64,000 nucleotides of DNA from Lunularia cruciata (GCA_948567375.1 OX419757.1:23746001-23810000); one strand, 5' to 3'. Counted from the first letter of the stretch, positions 45,804-57,094 are shown. Translations and numbers: made by a program. The notes: generated by a model not told the origin, from the letters alone.

Positions 45804-46213
45804 GGTACGGTCTTCTTTGACAATTTCTGCTATGAGGGTGTCGACTTCAACCCGAGTAGAAGATTCAGGATCAACACCTTTGATGGGTTCTTCAAAATTC
45901 CTTTAGGACAACCAAGGAACCGTTCGTAGAAGATGTTGACACTCGTCTTCAGTAAGTGTCCGTGCTGTCTTTTCTCAAACAAAGTTCTTCAAGGAAACAA
46001 CTTCCTTGACAACTCTAGGGGAAGTTGGTGTATTGGGCCGCAATGCATATGTTTGCCCACTCGATTCTTTCTTCTTCTTGGAAGAAGAGGGAGATGCGAA
46101 GTAGCCTTGCCAACCGCCTTCGCGTTTCTTGTGGTCAAGTTCTCGCAGGGCTTCTTGCACTTTGTGAAGGAGTTGAAAATCCAACACCTCTTGTTCAGTT
46201 TTGTCGACAGTGG
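45804..46213 (-). pseudogene. Gag N-terminal extension of element C
   Basis: Minus-strand pieces 'ALRELDHKKREGGWQGYFAS', 'SPRVVKEVVSLKNF', 'TLTEDECQHLLRTVPWL' and 'VDPESSTRVEVDTLIAEIVK' lead into the gag start at 45803, broken by stops and a shift. The segment ends at about 46213, where LTR sequence begins. The join shares a GGCTCAAG-like stretch, suggesting a microhomology-type junction. Confidence 0.6.
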
Positions 46214-46860
46214 CTCAAGTCAGCTCAAGACTTCGACCCTCGTTATCACATCTAATCTCCAAATTGCATGATTTCTCACTATGAATTTGGAGTTTTTCTT
46301 CCCTCCTCCCATCTCTTCTACTTTCTCACTTTCTCTCGATTTCACTCTCGCAACTTCACCCTTGCGCACTAACACAAGTCTAACTCTATTTCCCTTTCCA
46401 CGATCACCTGCAAGACAACTTCTCAGCGGCAAAGGAAAATTACTCGACATTTTGTTGTTGCAGTTCCAATTTTTATAGAGTTGCACTCCTTTGTCTTTTG
46501 TCGCTTCAAGTTTCTACTCAGAAATCACACCTCCGGCATGCACCTGTCACTGTCAATCAACCTTTGCATGTATGGGCTGCCAGTTTTAAAACGGCCCCTT
46601 CTTGAATTTCTCGCCCCGACAAAAGGTTGTTAGACTATCTTCGCCTTGGGTTGAGCTCCCCCCAATCCAAAGACAATTTACTTTGGGTTGTTTGCTGACA
46701 AGGCATTTCCGAGTACTTCGCCTTATGACCCAAAGTCACTTTACTTCGGGTTTCATCCCAAAGACTCTTTTCTTTGCCTTCTTTGGCCATACAGGTGCAA
46801 TTCAACTTCTCTATACACTTCTTCTTCTTTATTTTGAGAAAAAAAAATATGAGCACTTCA
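46214..46860 (-). mobile_element. Element C 5' LTR remnant (U3 start only)
   Basis: In element sense it starts near TGAAGTGCTCATAT at about 46860 and runs through the U3 palindrome (46728-46751) into the first 80 codons of the LTR-borne frame ('MSSNFPLPLRSCLAGDRGKG', 46447 downward, ending 'ITRVEVLS'). It then abruptly joins the gag leader. Promoter, R, U5 and primer-binding site are missing. Confidence 0.75.
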
Positions 46861-47678
46861 CCAAGTAATCCACTAGGAAGGTTTGCTTACGAATGAGTGT
46901 GGGTACTTTGGTTAACAAACCAATAGGACAGTGCCTCCTTTTGTCATCCATTCAAAGAAGAGTCAAAGTTTTAGCCATGCCATGTAATCCTTATGCTTGC
47001 ATAGTTCTTTTTATCATAATGTTGACAAAGCAGCCCAAGTTGATTTGACTATTCAGGATGGCATTTCTTTCAATGGTTATGATAATATTAGGTTCATGGA
47101 CCTTTGCGTACAACACCTGATGTTTTTATGTTACCTCATTTATCAAAGTAGGTTGAGATTTTCCTGTATATGAAGACTTGCTTTTAGTCATATGTGGTGG
47201 AATTCCTAGACAATAGGTTGGAGACATGGGACTGCAAGTGCTCAAGGGAACCCTATTTGTTGAATTTTTGGAATGCATGATGGAGTCCTTCCTCATCAAG
47301 AAGTTTTGAAGCTTTTGGTGCTCTATAAGAGCTACCTTGTAAAGTTTTTTGATGGTTATGTTGGCCCAAATGTTAGCTAGGTCAACTAAGATGTCATAGT
47401 TGTGAAGTAGAGGGTTTCTTAGGTAATTTGTTGAAACTACAATCCCAGCTTGGTACATCTCTAAGACCAATTGTGAAGTATCTTCCCATAGAAGCTCCTT
47501 TTTAGTCTTTATAGAGGAGTAGTTTTTGGAGGATGAATTGCATGTTAGATCTGGCACTACATAAGTATAGAATTGCATAGTCAAAAAGACATTTTTTTCC
47601 ATAAAGACATGCTTTTTTGAAAGCAATGCCTTTCCTTCTAAGACGTTCTCTTCAATTGATCTACGAGGTTTTCTTTGA
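46861..47678 (-). pseudogene. Element E: gag-pro relic of a divergent gypsy element
   Basis: The frame downstream of 47678 includes 'HNYDILVDLANIWANITIKK', matching element C's 'PQYDIVADLATTNANITFK'. Farther along, broken pieces 'FVNIMIKRTMQA' and 'DDKRRHCPIGLLTK' correspond to the protease 'VNVMTKDTANQ' and 'KRWPLGMLSN'. The protease Asp-Ser-Gly is no longer readable ('NSQINLG'). This is more diverged from C than D is. It continues across the solo LTR to 51353-51434. Confidence 0.6.
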
Positions 47679-50600
47679 TGTGACAACCCATTAGATATCA
47701 CTTTTGCGGTAATCAGGTAAGTAAAGTTTGTTTTTGCAGAGATATTGGTCAGAAATGTCCAAATACAAAGCAAAGTAACTATCTTAGTTCTTATTGGTTG
47801 TGCCTTTAATCTCTCAAGTAGAAACCACACCCAGAAGAGAGTAACAAGCACTCAATCTTGACAATTTGTCACTAATTCACACTCTCATAATCACAACACA
47901 ACAAATTTTGTCCAAACAAATCTTGATTGTGATGATTCAGATTCTCCCAAAGGCAGCACTTCACTGCAAAATGACCTTGCCTCAAAATTGGGTCCCACTT
48001 CTCCATAGAAGGCACAACTTCCTTGATCAAAATTTCTTCACATCAACACTTCACTGCACTCACAATTGCAAATTACTACCAACACTACAATTCCTCTCAG
48101 ATCTGTCAAGGCATTGCCCCAATTGCACTTCATTCAAGATCAAACACACAAAATGAAGATCAAGGCTATGGAATCTAACATCCAATAAACACAATGACTT
48201 GCACTTCAGAATTCTCCATACACTCACAAACACAAACAAAACGTTGATGCTCAAAACTAAGCTCAAGCAATGAGCACTAAAATCAACACCTTGCTTTATC
48301 TATCTTCAAAAATTATGAGTATCGAACAACAACATATTGTGAATGCCACCTTTAAATAATAAAGCAATTGGCAATTACTAACAAAAATACCATTCTACAA
48401 CAACTCTTCCTCCCTGAGATCCAAAATGACAATGCACCTCTTCATATCTGCCTCTTCAAATCTCAAAACTATTTGTACTCCAATCCGATGTCTACTTCTT
48501 CTTTGGCTTTCAAACCTGATGATCCTCCTATTACTTCTCCTTCTTCAAGTCTATCTAATTCTACCCAAGATCAAACACACAAAGTGAAGATCAAGGCTAT
48601 GGAAGTGCCTCTTCTCCTCTGCCATACTACTCCTAATTCTCTCTAACTCCAAATTCACTAAATCTAATCTGAGACTTACATTGTCTCCTACTTCCAACAT
48701 CTTCCTATCTACTCTCTTACTTAAACAAATTAGAAGAGTGTTCATGTCTACATCCTTTGCTCTCCTCTTCCAAGTTTCTTGCACAAGCAATTTCAATTTG
48801 TGCAGTCTTGCTTCCTCCAAACTTCCTTCAGCCTCTATGCTCAGCAAGGCCCATAGTTTCCCAACAACTTCTCATATTGATTTTGATGCATACCTCAAGA
48901 TTGCTCTGCCATCAACTCTTCCCTGTACATCTTCAACTCATCTTCATACTCAACAGCAAGCATCTTCTTCACCTCTGCAAATTGAGAATTTTGCAGCTCC
49001 ACACTTCTTACCAAGTCTCTCAATATTTCCTCCTCTTGATGTGAAATTGACAGCTCTCTCTACCATGCTTAATCTTTCCCTACTGCACTCTTCTTCATGC
49101 CCTCTAACTCTTGCTCCATCACTACTACCATCATCTTTACATGAATACTCTCAATGCGAGCTTCACTGACTTCCTCTTTCATCTTTGTCAGCAACATCAT
49201 TTGCTCCTTCAACTCGTTGGCTTCACACTACATCTTTCTTCCCCTCTTCTCAAAACTCTCTAGCAAATCCTTTAAAGCCTTCATCTTCAAGATTGTATCC
49301 ACCCGGAGCTTCTCAACTTCTTCTTCTGTTTGGGCTACACTTTCATGCAATCCCTTCATGTCATCTAGTAGATACTTCACTACTTGCAACTCATTTGTCA
49401 CCTTCATACGATCTTGTGGGATTACCTTCTATTGCATCTTTAGCAATTCTATCAATGGAGTCGCAATCTATGTTAAATATTGTATTCCTCCAAAGTTCTC
49501 CTCATCTTTGGCTCCTTCTGTGTACTTTGTCTCTTCCGCCGGCTCCTTCTCCCAAAGTCTTGATCTTTGTACTTTGAGCAATATTGCATCCAAGCCTCCT
49601 CCTTCCTTACCAGGTAAACTTGGGCCGCCAAGGTCTTCCATTGTGGCTTTCTTGTATCTGCCTTCCTTGCAATCTTCCTTCTTTGGCTTGGCCTCCATCT
49701 CCTCTAAGACCAGCTCCAAATAGGAATTATCTTATCCTGCCATTTGGTCAATTGCTGCATGAAAGGCTTCTTCTTCTTCCACTTCAGCCTATTGCTGAAC
49801 TTCCTCTTCACCATCACTCTCACTTCTGGATTCTCCACTTTGTAGTGTGAGCTTTGCTTCTTCTAAGTCTCCTCCTCTGGACTCTATCTCCCCTTTAGAA
49901 TCTATTTCCAAAGTCTCCTTCTTCACCGCCTTCTTACCTTATAGAGTAAGTCTTTGGGTCTTTAGTTGGGTTTGAAGCAACACTTCATCTTTGGGTTTAG
50001 TCCACTTCTTTGTCTTTGGACTTCTTCCTTCTTCCCGCTCTTGCTGTCCCATTCTGATGAAGTAATCATCATTGGCTCATAAGTGTGACATGTAGTGCTG
50101 CTCTTCAACCGCTTCCCGTTGTAGGTCAAGATGGAAATGTGACACCATGCGACGCCTCTCCTCTGCTATCAGCAAATTCAACCCAAAGTAGAAGTTTGTT
50201 GCAAATGGTGCAAAATAATGTGGAGGAGAATCAGTCCTCCAATTGACAATCATCTGCCTCATTTGCTAGTGGAAGCACTTCATCCAGTTCACCTTCACTC
50301 CTGCAAACATTTGGTAGAAGAAGATTGCCTATTGCATGTTCACATATGTCATTTGTTTGGGTTTGAACATGACTATTATTGCTCCTATGATGCTTTGTTT
50401 AATCGGTTCCCAATAGGACTCCACTTTGTGACCATTAGTCGTATGTGGAGCAAAGAACTAATTTTGAATTTCTGCAATCTCTTTTGCAACATCACACTTC
50501 CAATAGAAGGTGATCCCAATTACCTCTCATGCTTCCTTCCCCAATACTAACCTCCAATCCGACTCAATCCATCGAGCCGGATTTCCTCTCTTCTCCTTGA

Positions 50601-51347
50601 CTTTAGGGCCTTCCTCACAATTATTGGGAGCTACTCTGCCATGACTTTTGGGAAACTAAAATTCCAGTTCCATGCTAAAAACATAATCCAAAGTCTAGTC
50701 AAGACTTTGATTCTTGCTATGACATCTAACCTCTGAATTGTGAAACTCATTGCGAGTGCATTCTTGACCTTCTTTGCCATGATTTGCTCTCTAGTTCTTT
50801 GGCACTAAAAAACTATTCCCTCTCCTAGATGCAACACTCTAACCCGTTTTGGACTTTAGAAAATTTCACTCTCAATCTGCTTCTTGACATGCATTACTGC
50901 ATGATGACTACTGAGAGGAATAGGATATCTACTTGACATATTCAATTTCTCCCTGTGCAATCACAATTTTATATTACTCCAAAGTGCAGTCATTCTTCAG
51001 TCAGTTTCAAAATCAACTCCCCCTTGTTCTGCATGTTGATTACCTATCACTATCAAGGCATGCTTCTTCTGCCTCTACTGTTTTCCTAAAGTTTACTTTC
51101 TTGCCACATAGAAGGCTGTTACACCGTCTTTGTATGGCCTTTGCTTCCCGGTCCGAAGATGACCTTCTTTGGACTTGTCTCTTGGTAACCCCATCTGAGT
51201 ATTTCCACTTTCTGACCCAAAGTCAACTTCTTTGGGTTTACTCCAAAGACATACCCGTCCATTCTTCCCTTTGTAATTTGGCTTTCTTACTAACTTCTTC
51301 TTTAAAACTCTAACAAAACAGAGAAAACAAAAAATTTGAGTACTACA
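47679..51347 (-). mobile_element. Solo LTR, long type (3669 bp)
   Basis: It starts TGTGACAACCCATTAG and ends GAGTACTACA, flanked by TTTGA at 47674-47678 and 51348-51352. A TATA-like box lies at 48351-48358 (minus TATTTAAA) and the U3 palindrome at 51215-51237. It has inserted into element E. It is more diverged than the solo LTR at 20446-24202. Confidence 0.9.
48500..50939 (-). pseudogene. LTR-borne ORF, copy in second solo LTR
   Basis: The start 'MSSRYPIPLSS' is at 50939, 408 bp inside the LTR, agreeing with the 413-414 bp in other copies. Recognisable pieces follow: 'AWNWNFSFPKVM', 'NWRTDSPPHYFAPF' (50262-50077), 'VQRSRLWEKEPAEETKYTEG' (49719-49468) and 'MLSIEAEGSLEEARLHKLKL' (48847-48551). 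Many frames are interrupted. The usual end motif reads V-D-I-G-L-E-Tyr here, so the stop is not kept. Confidence 0.6.
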
Positions 51348-51352
51348 TTTGA

Positions 51353-51434
51353 TTTTTCTTGGACTCGCAATTACAACTTGAGAACTTCTTTTCAGGAGAG
51401 GCTGCCTTGGAATACCAAGGCAGCCTCTCCTGCC
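51353..51434 (-). pseudogene. Element E remainder beyond the solo LTR
   Basis: This short stretch is contiguous with 46861-47678 once the LTR and one TTTGA copy are set aside. Translation is basic ('KKFSSCNCESKKN') but otherwise uninformative. It ends at a perfect hairpin (51393-51432) where LTR sequence of element D begins. Confidence 0.4.
51393..51432. repeat. Perfect hairpin (18-bp stem, 4-nt loop)
   Basis: CAGGAGAGGCTGCCTTGG at 51393-51410, then AATA, then the exact reverse complement at 51415-51432. It lies at the junction between element E and the D LTR. Confidence 0.9.
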
Positions 51435-51489
51435 CATTCATCTTCTAACTCAAATGAAGGCAACTCAAAACAAGGCTCACCTCCTCTTT

Positions 51490-52430
51490 TCATTTGGTCA
51501 ATTGCCTTGTGGAACTCTCACTCTTTCTCTCCAACAACCTCTTTTTCCAATTGCTAAACTTTGGGCTATCCTTCACTCTTCTGCTAGACTCTCCACTGTA
51601 TAGAGTGTACTCTTCATTTGCTCTTGAGTCTTGACACTTTGACTCGGTTTCTCCTTTTAATTCTTCCTCTAAAGTTGGTTCCTTCACTACTACTGGTGTT
51701 GGCTTTGGATTCAACCTTCTTATCTTTTGTGGCTATATTGGAATTATTCTTCCTTTGGGTCTACTTCTCTTTCTTGGCCTAGAGATCTCTATTGACACTA
51801 TCCTCTCCTTCTCACTCTTGAGGTTCAAGAAGGTAATGACTATTAAGTCATTACCTTCTTGAACTTGATTGATGGAATATTGCTCATCTCCATCCGCTTC
51901 TCTTTGTAAGTTGGGGTGAAAGTGGGACACCATCCATCCTCTATCCTCCATGCTAAGATAGTTGAAAACAAAGTAGAAGTGAGCTGCAAAGGGTATAAAG
52001 TAATTGGGCGGCATATCCATTCTCCAATTGGTAATCATCTACCCAACACGTTGGTGCAAACATTTCATCCAATCTACCGCCTCTCTTGCAAACATCTGGT
52101 GTATGAACACTACTTGCTACATTGTTACATAGGTGGTTTGCTCTAGCTTTAACATGGTCATTATCATTCTGATGATCCCTCTTTGTAGTGGGTCCTTGTA
52201 ACTATCCACCTTGTATCTATTCTTGGTTCGAGGTCTACTGAAAGAATTCTTCACCTCGGTAGTTTCTTCCAAAGATTCATACTTCCTATAAAAAAAGACT
52301 CCCCCTACTTCTTGTGCTTCTCTCCCTAGGACTAATCTCCAATCTGACTCAGTCCATCAAGCTGGATTTTCTCTTTTCCTTTTATGCTTGGGCCCGTCTC
52401 TACAATTGCTAGTAGCAAATTTTGCCATGA
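51490..52430 (-). pseudogene. LTR-borne ORF relic in D LTR
   Basis: 'NWRMDMPPNYFIPFAAHFYF' (about 52030) aligns with 'NLRDKSPLHYIVPFAAHFYL' of the C copy. The acidic piece 'LKGETESKCQDSRANEEYTL' (51714-51490) aligns with its acidic segment. Stops separate them. The coiled-coil half is gone with the truncation. Confidence 0.55.
51823..51864. repeat. Perfect hairpin (19-bp stem, 4-nt loop)
   Basis: GTTCAAGAAGGTAATGACT at 51823-51841, ATTA, then the exact reverse complement at 51846-51864. It interrupts the LTR-borne ORF relic, so it arose after that frame decayed or caused part of the decay. Confidence 0.9.
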
Positions 52431-53107
52431 AACTAAAAAGCTCAAATTCCAATTCCATGCTAGAAATATGATGCAAAGTTTGCTCAAGACTTTGATCCTT
52501 GCCACTACATCTAATCAAAAAATTGCAAGACCTCTCACCGCACTCTGCTTGTTTCCCATTTAAATCATCGTGTGCTTCCTCACTCTCTATTTTTGAAAGA
52601 TCAAATTTGAGATTCTAACAAACCCTCTTACGTGCTCTGAGTTTGCATTCCTTTGAGACAACTATTGATAGGAGCAGGATATCATCTAGACATTGCAGTG
52701 ATCCTCTTTGAAAAATCTTAATTTTATAGTCCTTTGCTGATTGGTCATTCTTCAATAGATCCTCCATTTACCCTCCAATTCTACAGGTCAGTTTCATGTC
52801 ACTCTCAAGGTCATCTTGATCCCAAGGTAGTCACTTTCCTTTCCCGTGCTTTCTTCATTTGCTAGACCCAAGGAAAAGTTATTACAAGTTCTTTGGATCA
52901 AGTTGTGCATCCTAATACAAAGTACTCTGTCTTTGGTTTCATACTTCTATCCATCCAACCCAAGTTCTTCTAGCTCTAACTTGAGATCAACTTTGAGTCT
53001 ATCACAAACACATGATTCTTCTTGTTTCTTCCACATTTACCCTTCCTTTGGCTTTAATAATGCACTTCTTCTTTAACTCATTAAAAACAAAAAATGTGGG
53101 TAAATAT

Positions 53108-54528
53108 ATCGCTTCCCTAAAATGTGGGCATCCCCGTAAACATTGGCTTTGTGTTCTTTATACAATTTGAGTCCATGGTCCAATATTTTCTAATTCACTT
53201 GAGTTGCAAAGGGATTGCTCTCTAGGTATGCAAGTTATATAGAGCTTTTCTCATAAATGTACACCACATGATATGGCACTATCCACCTTAAGTGCAGCTT
53301 GGCTAGAAAAAATATTTGGCAATTGTCATATAATAGTACAAACTCTCCTTGCACAACAACAAGCTTTATTCTATTATCATGCATGACTTTCCACTGATCT
53401 TGTACTTCCTTCATATTTTGCATTGCATTATCTCTCTTGTCTTCTAACCACATCAATTGATGGATTCAAAGATCTTGTCTTTCTTTTTCCAATGATTTTT
53501 TCTCACAAAAGATCCGATATATTGATACTTCAAATTCAATTGGTAGTATGGGATACAATCTGTATGTCAAGAAATATGGAATTTGTTTGGTGGTAATCTT
53601 TTTGGTTATTCAATATGCCCAAAAAATTGTAGGTTACTTTGTGTCCCAATGGTAGGCATAACTGATAGTCATCTTATTCAAAATTTTGCACAACAATCCA
53701 TTTGCTTTCTTTATTAGTCCATTTTTTTTGGATTATAAGGAGTTGTCTCCCAATGTTTAATCTGGAAGTACTTGATTAATGCTTCCACCATTGGGTTCAA
53801 AATGAGTCTTCCAATCACTAACCAATTTTAGAGGACATCCTTATCGTGAAATGATGTTTTGGAAGAAAATTTTTGCAATAATTTCCACATCACATCTCCA
53901 AGCTGCCTTGGTAGCATAATTAGTGCAAACCAAGATTTATCTCTTCATTGTGAATTGGGTCACCAATTGAATTGGACCCACAAAAACAATTCCCCATTTC
54001 TCAAATAGAGCTAATGGAAAAATTGATCTCAAAGGCCAATGGGAAGTAATCAATGAAACAATGAAATATAAAACCCGGAAGACCCAAATAGTCAAAAGGC
54101 TTTCTTGTCATTGGCTTTCTTTCAATCATCGGCTTTATTTTTCTCTGATAGGCATCACAACTTTAGATATAGGCATAAGTGTCCTTATATATTGTAGGCC
54201 ACAAATACACTACCATAAGAATTTTCTTCACTGTATTCTTCAAGGCATAGTGTCCTCCCGATGCTTCCAAATGTAAGGACTTGATTGCTCTTCTGACTTT
54301 GTACTTCCAAACATTTCCAAAATACTTTGTGTTGCACATTTTGAACAATATGTTGTGTTTTAGTTGGTAAGATCCTATTTTCTTGAGGAAGAATGCCCTT
54401 TGCTGTGGGTCCAATCCCTTGAGACATTGACAAGTATGAAAATAGTGATATTTAGCCATATACCTCATACTTTGCATTGCTATCAAATGATACAACTCTT
54501 TGTTAGCGAACTGATTGTTGACTCCCAA
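53108..54528 (-). pseudogene. Integrase relic of element D
   Basis: Pieces in order along the minus strand: 'GPQQRAFFLKKIGSYQLKHN'-like start (54528-54163) and 'GGHYALKNTVKKILMVVYLW'; then a 71-bp insertion at 54053-54123; then scattered catalytic-core remains. The C-terminal 'QWKVMHDNRIKLVVVQGEFV' and 'LFFLAKLHLRW'-like tail lies at 53456-53235. Stops are frequent. This is clearly older than A and C. Confidence 0.65.
54053..54123. repeat. Short dispersed repeat, copy 2, inserted in D integrase
   Basis: The 71 bases begin ATGAAACAATGAAATATAAA and share GTCAAAAGGCT with 11436-11515 and 61257-61347. They interrupt pol sequence continuous in A and C, and AATCA occurs on both sides (54048-54052 and 54124-54128), compatible with a 5-bp target duplication. 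Confidence 0.55.
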
Positions 54529-55620
54529 TTCTTAGTCTTGAGTTTCTAACTTGGATAGGAAATCCATATTTGAATGCAAAGCTCACTTCCTTACTTGTAT
54601 AGTGTATGTACATTCTTGTAACAACAAGATCCATCTTGCAATTCACCCAGGCAAATCTGCCTTCTTTACCAAATATTATAAAGCATAATAGTCCGCATTG
54701 AAGACAAACTCATATCCCAACTTCTTGCAGGCATACATCATTTTGAGCCTTTCTTCTCTAGTCCTTCCAAATTAAGAATACTCCAATTTCTATGGACAAA
54801 GTGTCCACAAACACATGAAAAGGGACATCTCAGTTTGGGGCCTTCATAATTGGTGCTTCAACCAATTTCTTCTTCAACACTTGGAAAGCTTCTTCTTGTT
54901 CTGCTTCCCACAAATAGTCTTGAAACTTCTTAGAAGCTTTGTTAGTGGTGTAGTAAGCACCATGAAAATTTGATACAAAGTGTCTATAGTATCCAACATG
55001 TCCCAAGAAGACCCTCATCTCCCAAACCATGAAATTTGATACAAAGTGTCTATAGTATCCAACATGTCCCAAGAAGACCCACATCTCCCAAATGTTTTTA
55101 GGGGATTCTAATGCTAAGATGACTTTCAACTTCTCTACATCAACTTCAATACCTTGGCTTGAGACCCAATGTCCCAGAAGAATCCCTTCTTTCATTGTAA
55201 AGAAACATTTCTTTGGGTGTATGAAAAGCAAGCAAAATGACACCTTTCAAAAGTTTGGTGAAGGTAATCCAAATGTACTTCTCTTTGACCAAACACACAA
55301 AAATCATCAATGAAGACTTCCATAAATTTCTATAGAAAATCTTCAAAGATTGCATTCATCATCCACTGGAAAGTAGTAAAAGCATTACACAATCCAAAGA
55401 GCATTTGATTTTATGCAAAAGTGCCCCAATTGTTAGTGAATGTGGTTTTATCCTTGTCTTCTTCTTGAATGTATACTCGATTATAGCTTGAAAATCCATC
55501 AAGAAAACTATAGCAAGGATGACCAGCTACTTGATCCAAAATTATATTAGTAAACGTCAAGGGATGATGATCCTTCCTAGTAACTACATTCAGCTTGTAG
55601 AAGTCTTGGCACACTCAAAT
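54529..55620 (-). pseudogene. RT/RNase H relic of element D
   Basis: 'NVVTRKDHHPLTFTNIILDQ' and 'SFLDGFSSYNRVYIQ' (55614-55411) are RT. 'RNLWKSSLMIFVCLVKEKYI' is the shifted catalytic region. 'ILLGHWVSSQGIEVDVEKLK' and 'VGYYRHFVSNF' follow (55243-54830). The last segment appears twice because of a 67-bp tandem duplication (54959-55091). RNase H is mostly lost. Confidence 0.7.
54959..55091. repeat. Tandem duplication, 67 bp, in D pol
   Basis: The block from ACCATGAAATTTGATACAAA to ACATCTCCCAAA is present twice back to back, so the conceptual protein repeats the 'FLGHVGYYRHFVSNF' segment. A and C have one copy. Confidence 0.9.
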
Positions 55621-55758
55621 CTTCCCAATCTTCTTCTTTGGAACAATAGCAATGTGTGAAACCCACTCACTACTTAAAACAAGAAAAATTATTCAGGCCC
55701 TTAAGTACTTGTCGATCTTGTCTTTCACTAAGAGCAAGTTCTTTGGGTTCAAGCAATA

Positions 55759-57094
55759 TTAGCTTTGCCAAACCAGAATTGTACCTTCAACAAGATCAAT
55801 CTGATGTTCCTTGAAATGTTTGGGGGTTCTTGGCATTTGATCAATAGAATAGGAAAATACATCTAAATACTCAATAAACAGGGCAACATATCCTGCCAAC
55901 TCTTCCAAAGTGACTATCTTTGAAATTTTTACAATTTTTCCTTCGGATAGAACAACATCTTGACAATCATCACGGTTAATGACTGCTTCAACGTGGCTCA
56001 CTTGGCTTAACTCAAGTTGAATAGTAGTCAAACCTACTTCTCCCAAATCATTTTCTCCCAAGGTCATGTCGTAAGGGTCTTTGTCTTTGACCTCTACCTC
56101 ATAGCATTCCAAGTAATTGACTTGGACTTCTTCATCAAAGTCTTTGGAAAACAAAGAAGATGAATCTTTGGATTCATCTTTGTCTTTTCACAAAGTCATC
56201 TCCCCTAGGTGGTCAACCTTCATCTAGTCAATAGCTTCTGCTCTTCAGATGAGATGTCCTTGAACCTCAAATTTTGCTAGTGCCAATCTATAACAACTTG
56301 GGCATTGTATAACCAAGGTCTTCTGACCAACAATGGGTAACCAGTTTTGGTCACTAGTCTCAACATGATGTAATTCAACTTAAGAGCACCCCTCCAATGA
56401 TCGTAGTTATATTTGACAACACGCCCAATGGTCATCTCCTGGTTTGGTCTACAAACTTCAGAATTTAGGTGTTGGCTCAAATGATTTGTGGTGTCCTCTA
56501 TCATGGCATTTACATTGAAATCCAAATCAATGGGTATCTATGTAATCATGCAACCCGTGATCTCTGCATCTACTTTGAAAGATCCAAAATCTTCATATTC
56601 AATATGGTAGATGGTCGGCAAGTCTTTCTTGGTCATTGCTCTTACTTTCTTGAGGGCCGAACTCAGCTGTTTCTTGTACAACTTGTTATCCTCCCACAAT
56701 AGCTTGAATGTGACATTGGCTTGTATGGATGCCAAATCTGCCAAAATATTGTATTGAGGTACTCCTCCAAACTTCACATTCTTTGTCTTGGTCTTAGTGC
56801 TGGATGTTTCTGCTTGTCCCAACCTAACTTTGGGTCCCTTCAAGATGGTGACCAGAGTATTGGTGGTCTTAACCCAAGGTTCTTTAGGTTTAACCACCTT
56901 GTCTTGTATTAGATCCTTAACTTTGGATCGGTGTCAACCCAAAAAATTGGAGGTTGTGTCTTTGTATCCTCCTCCAAAATCATCTCCCAAGTTCTTTCTA
57001 TTGCCTCTTGGATCTCCTTTTGCAAGGCCTTGGCTTTGGCTTTTGGTTAGCATTTCCTCTTCCTTCGCATAAAGGATAACTTTTGAGCATAAGT
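55759..57094 (-). pseudogene. Protease and pre-protease relic of element D
   Basis: 56897-56538 contains 'GVPQYNILADLASIQANVTF' and 'KKQLSSALKKVRAMTKKDLP'. 56525-56277 holds the eroded protease ('IDLDFNVNAMIEDT'-like, the Asp-Ser-Gly changed) and 'YPLLVRRPWLYNAQVVIDWH'. 56154-55759 is the acidic linker 'VNYLECYEVEVKDKDPYD'. The upstream gag part is cut by an LTR at 57095. Confidence 0.7.

Larger units (their letters stand above)
36471..46860 (-). mobile_element. Element C: Ty3/gypsy, nearly complete, minus strand
   Basis: In its own sense the order is LTR U3 start (46860-46214), gag, linker, protease, RT, RNase H, integrase, polypurine tract and full 3' LTR (40253-36471). It is closely related to element A in every pol domain. 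The 5' LTR is reduced to about 650 bp fused to the gag leader, removing promoter, R, U5 and primer-binding site. The flanks (CATGT on the left, CCAAG on the right) do not form a target duplication, so at least one edge is rearranged. Confidence 0.85.
51435..53107 (-). mobile_element. Element D 3' LTR, truncated
   Basis: In element sense it starts at about 53107, after a decayed polypurine tract (about 53109-53121), and carries U3 and the first half of the LTR-borne frame before stopping near 51435. TATA, R and U5 are missing. Confidence 0.65.

Noticed and set aside
47126-47851. A single 241-codon minus-strand gene
   Set aside because: The frame runs across the junction of a solo LTR (from 47679) and a gag-pro relic; the first part is LTR end sequence, so it is a chance fusion.
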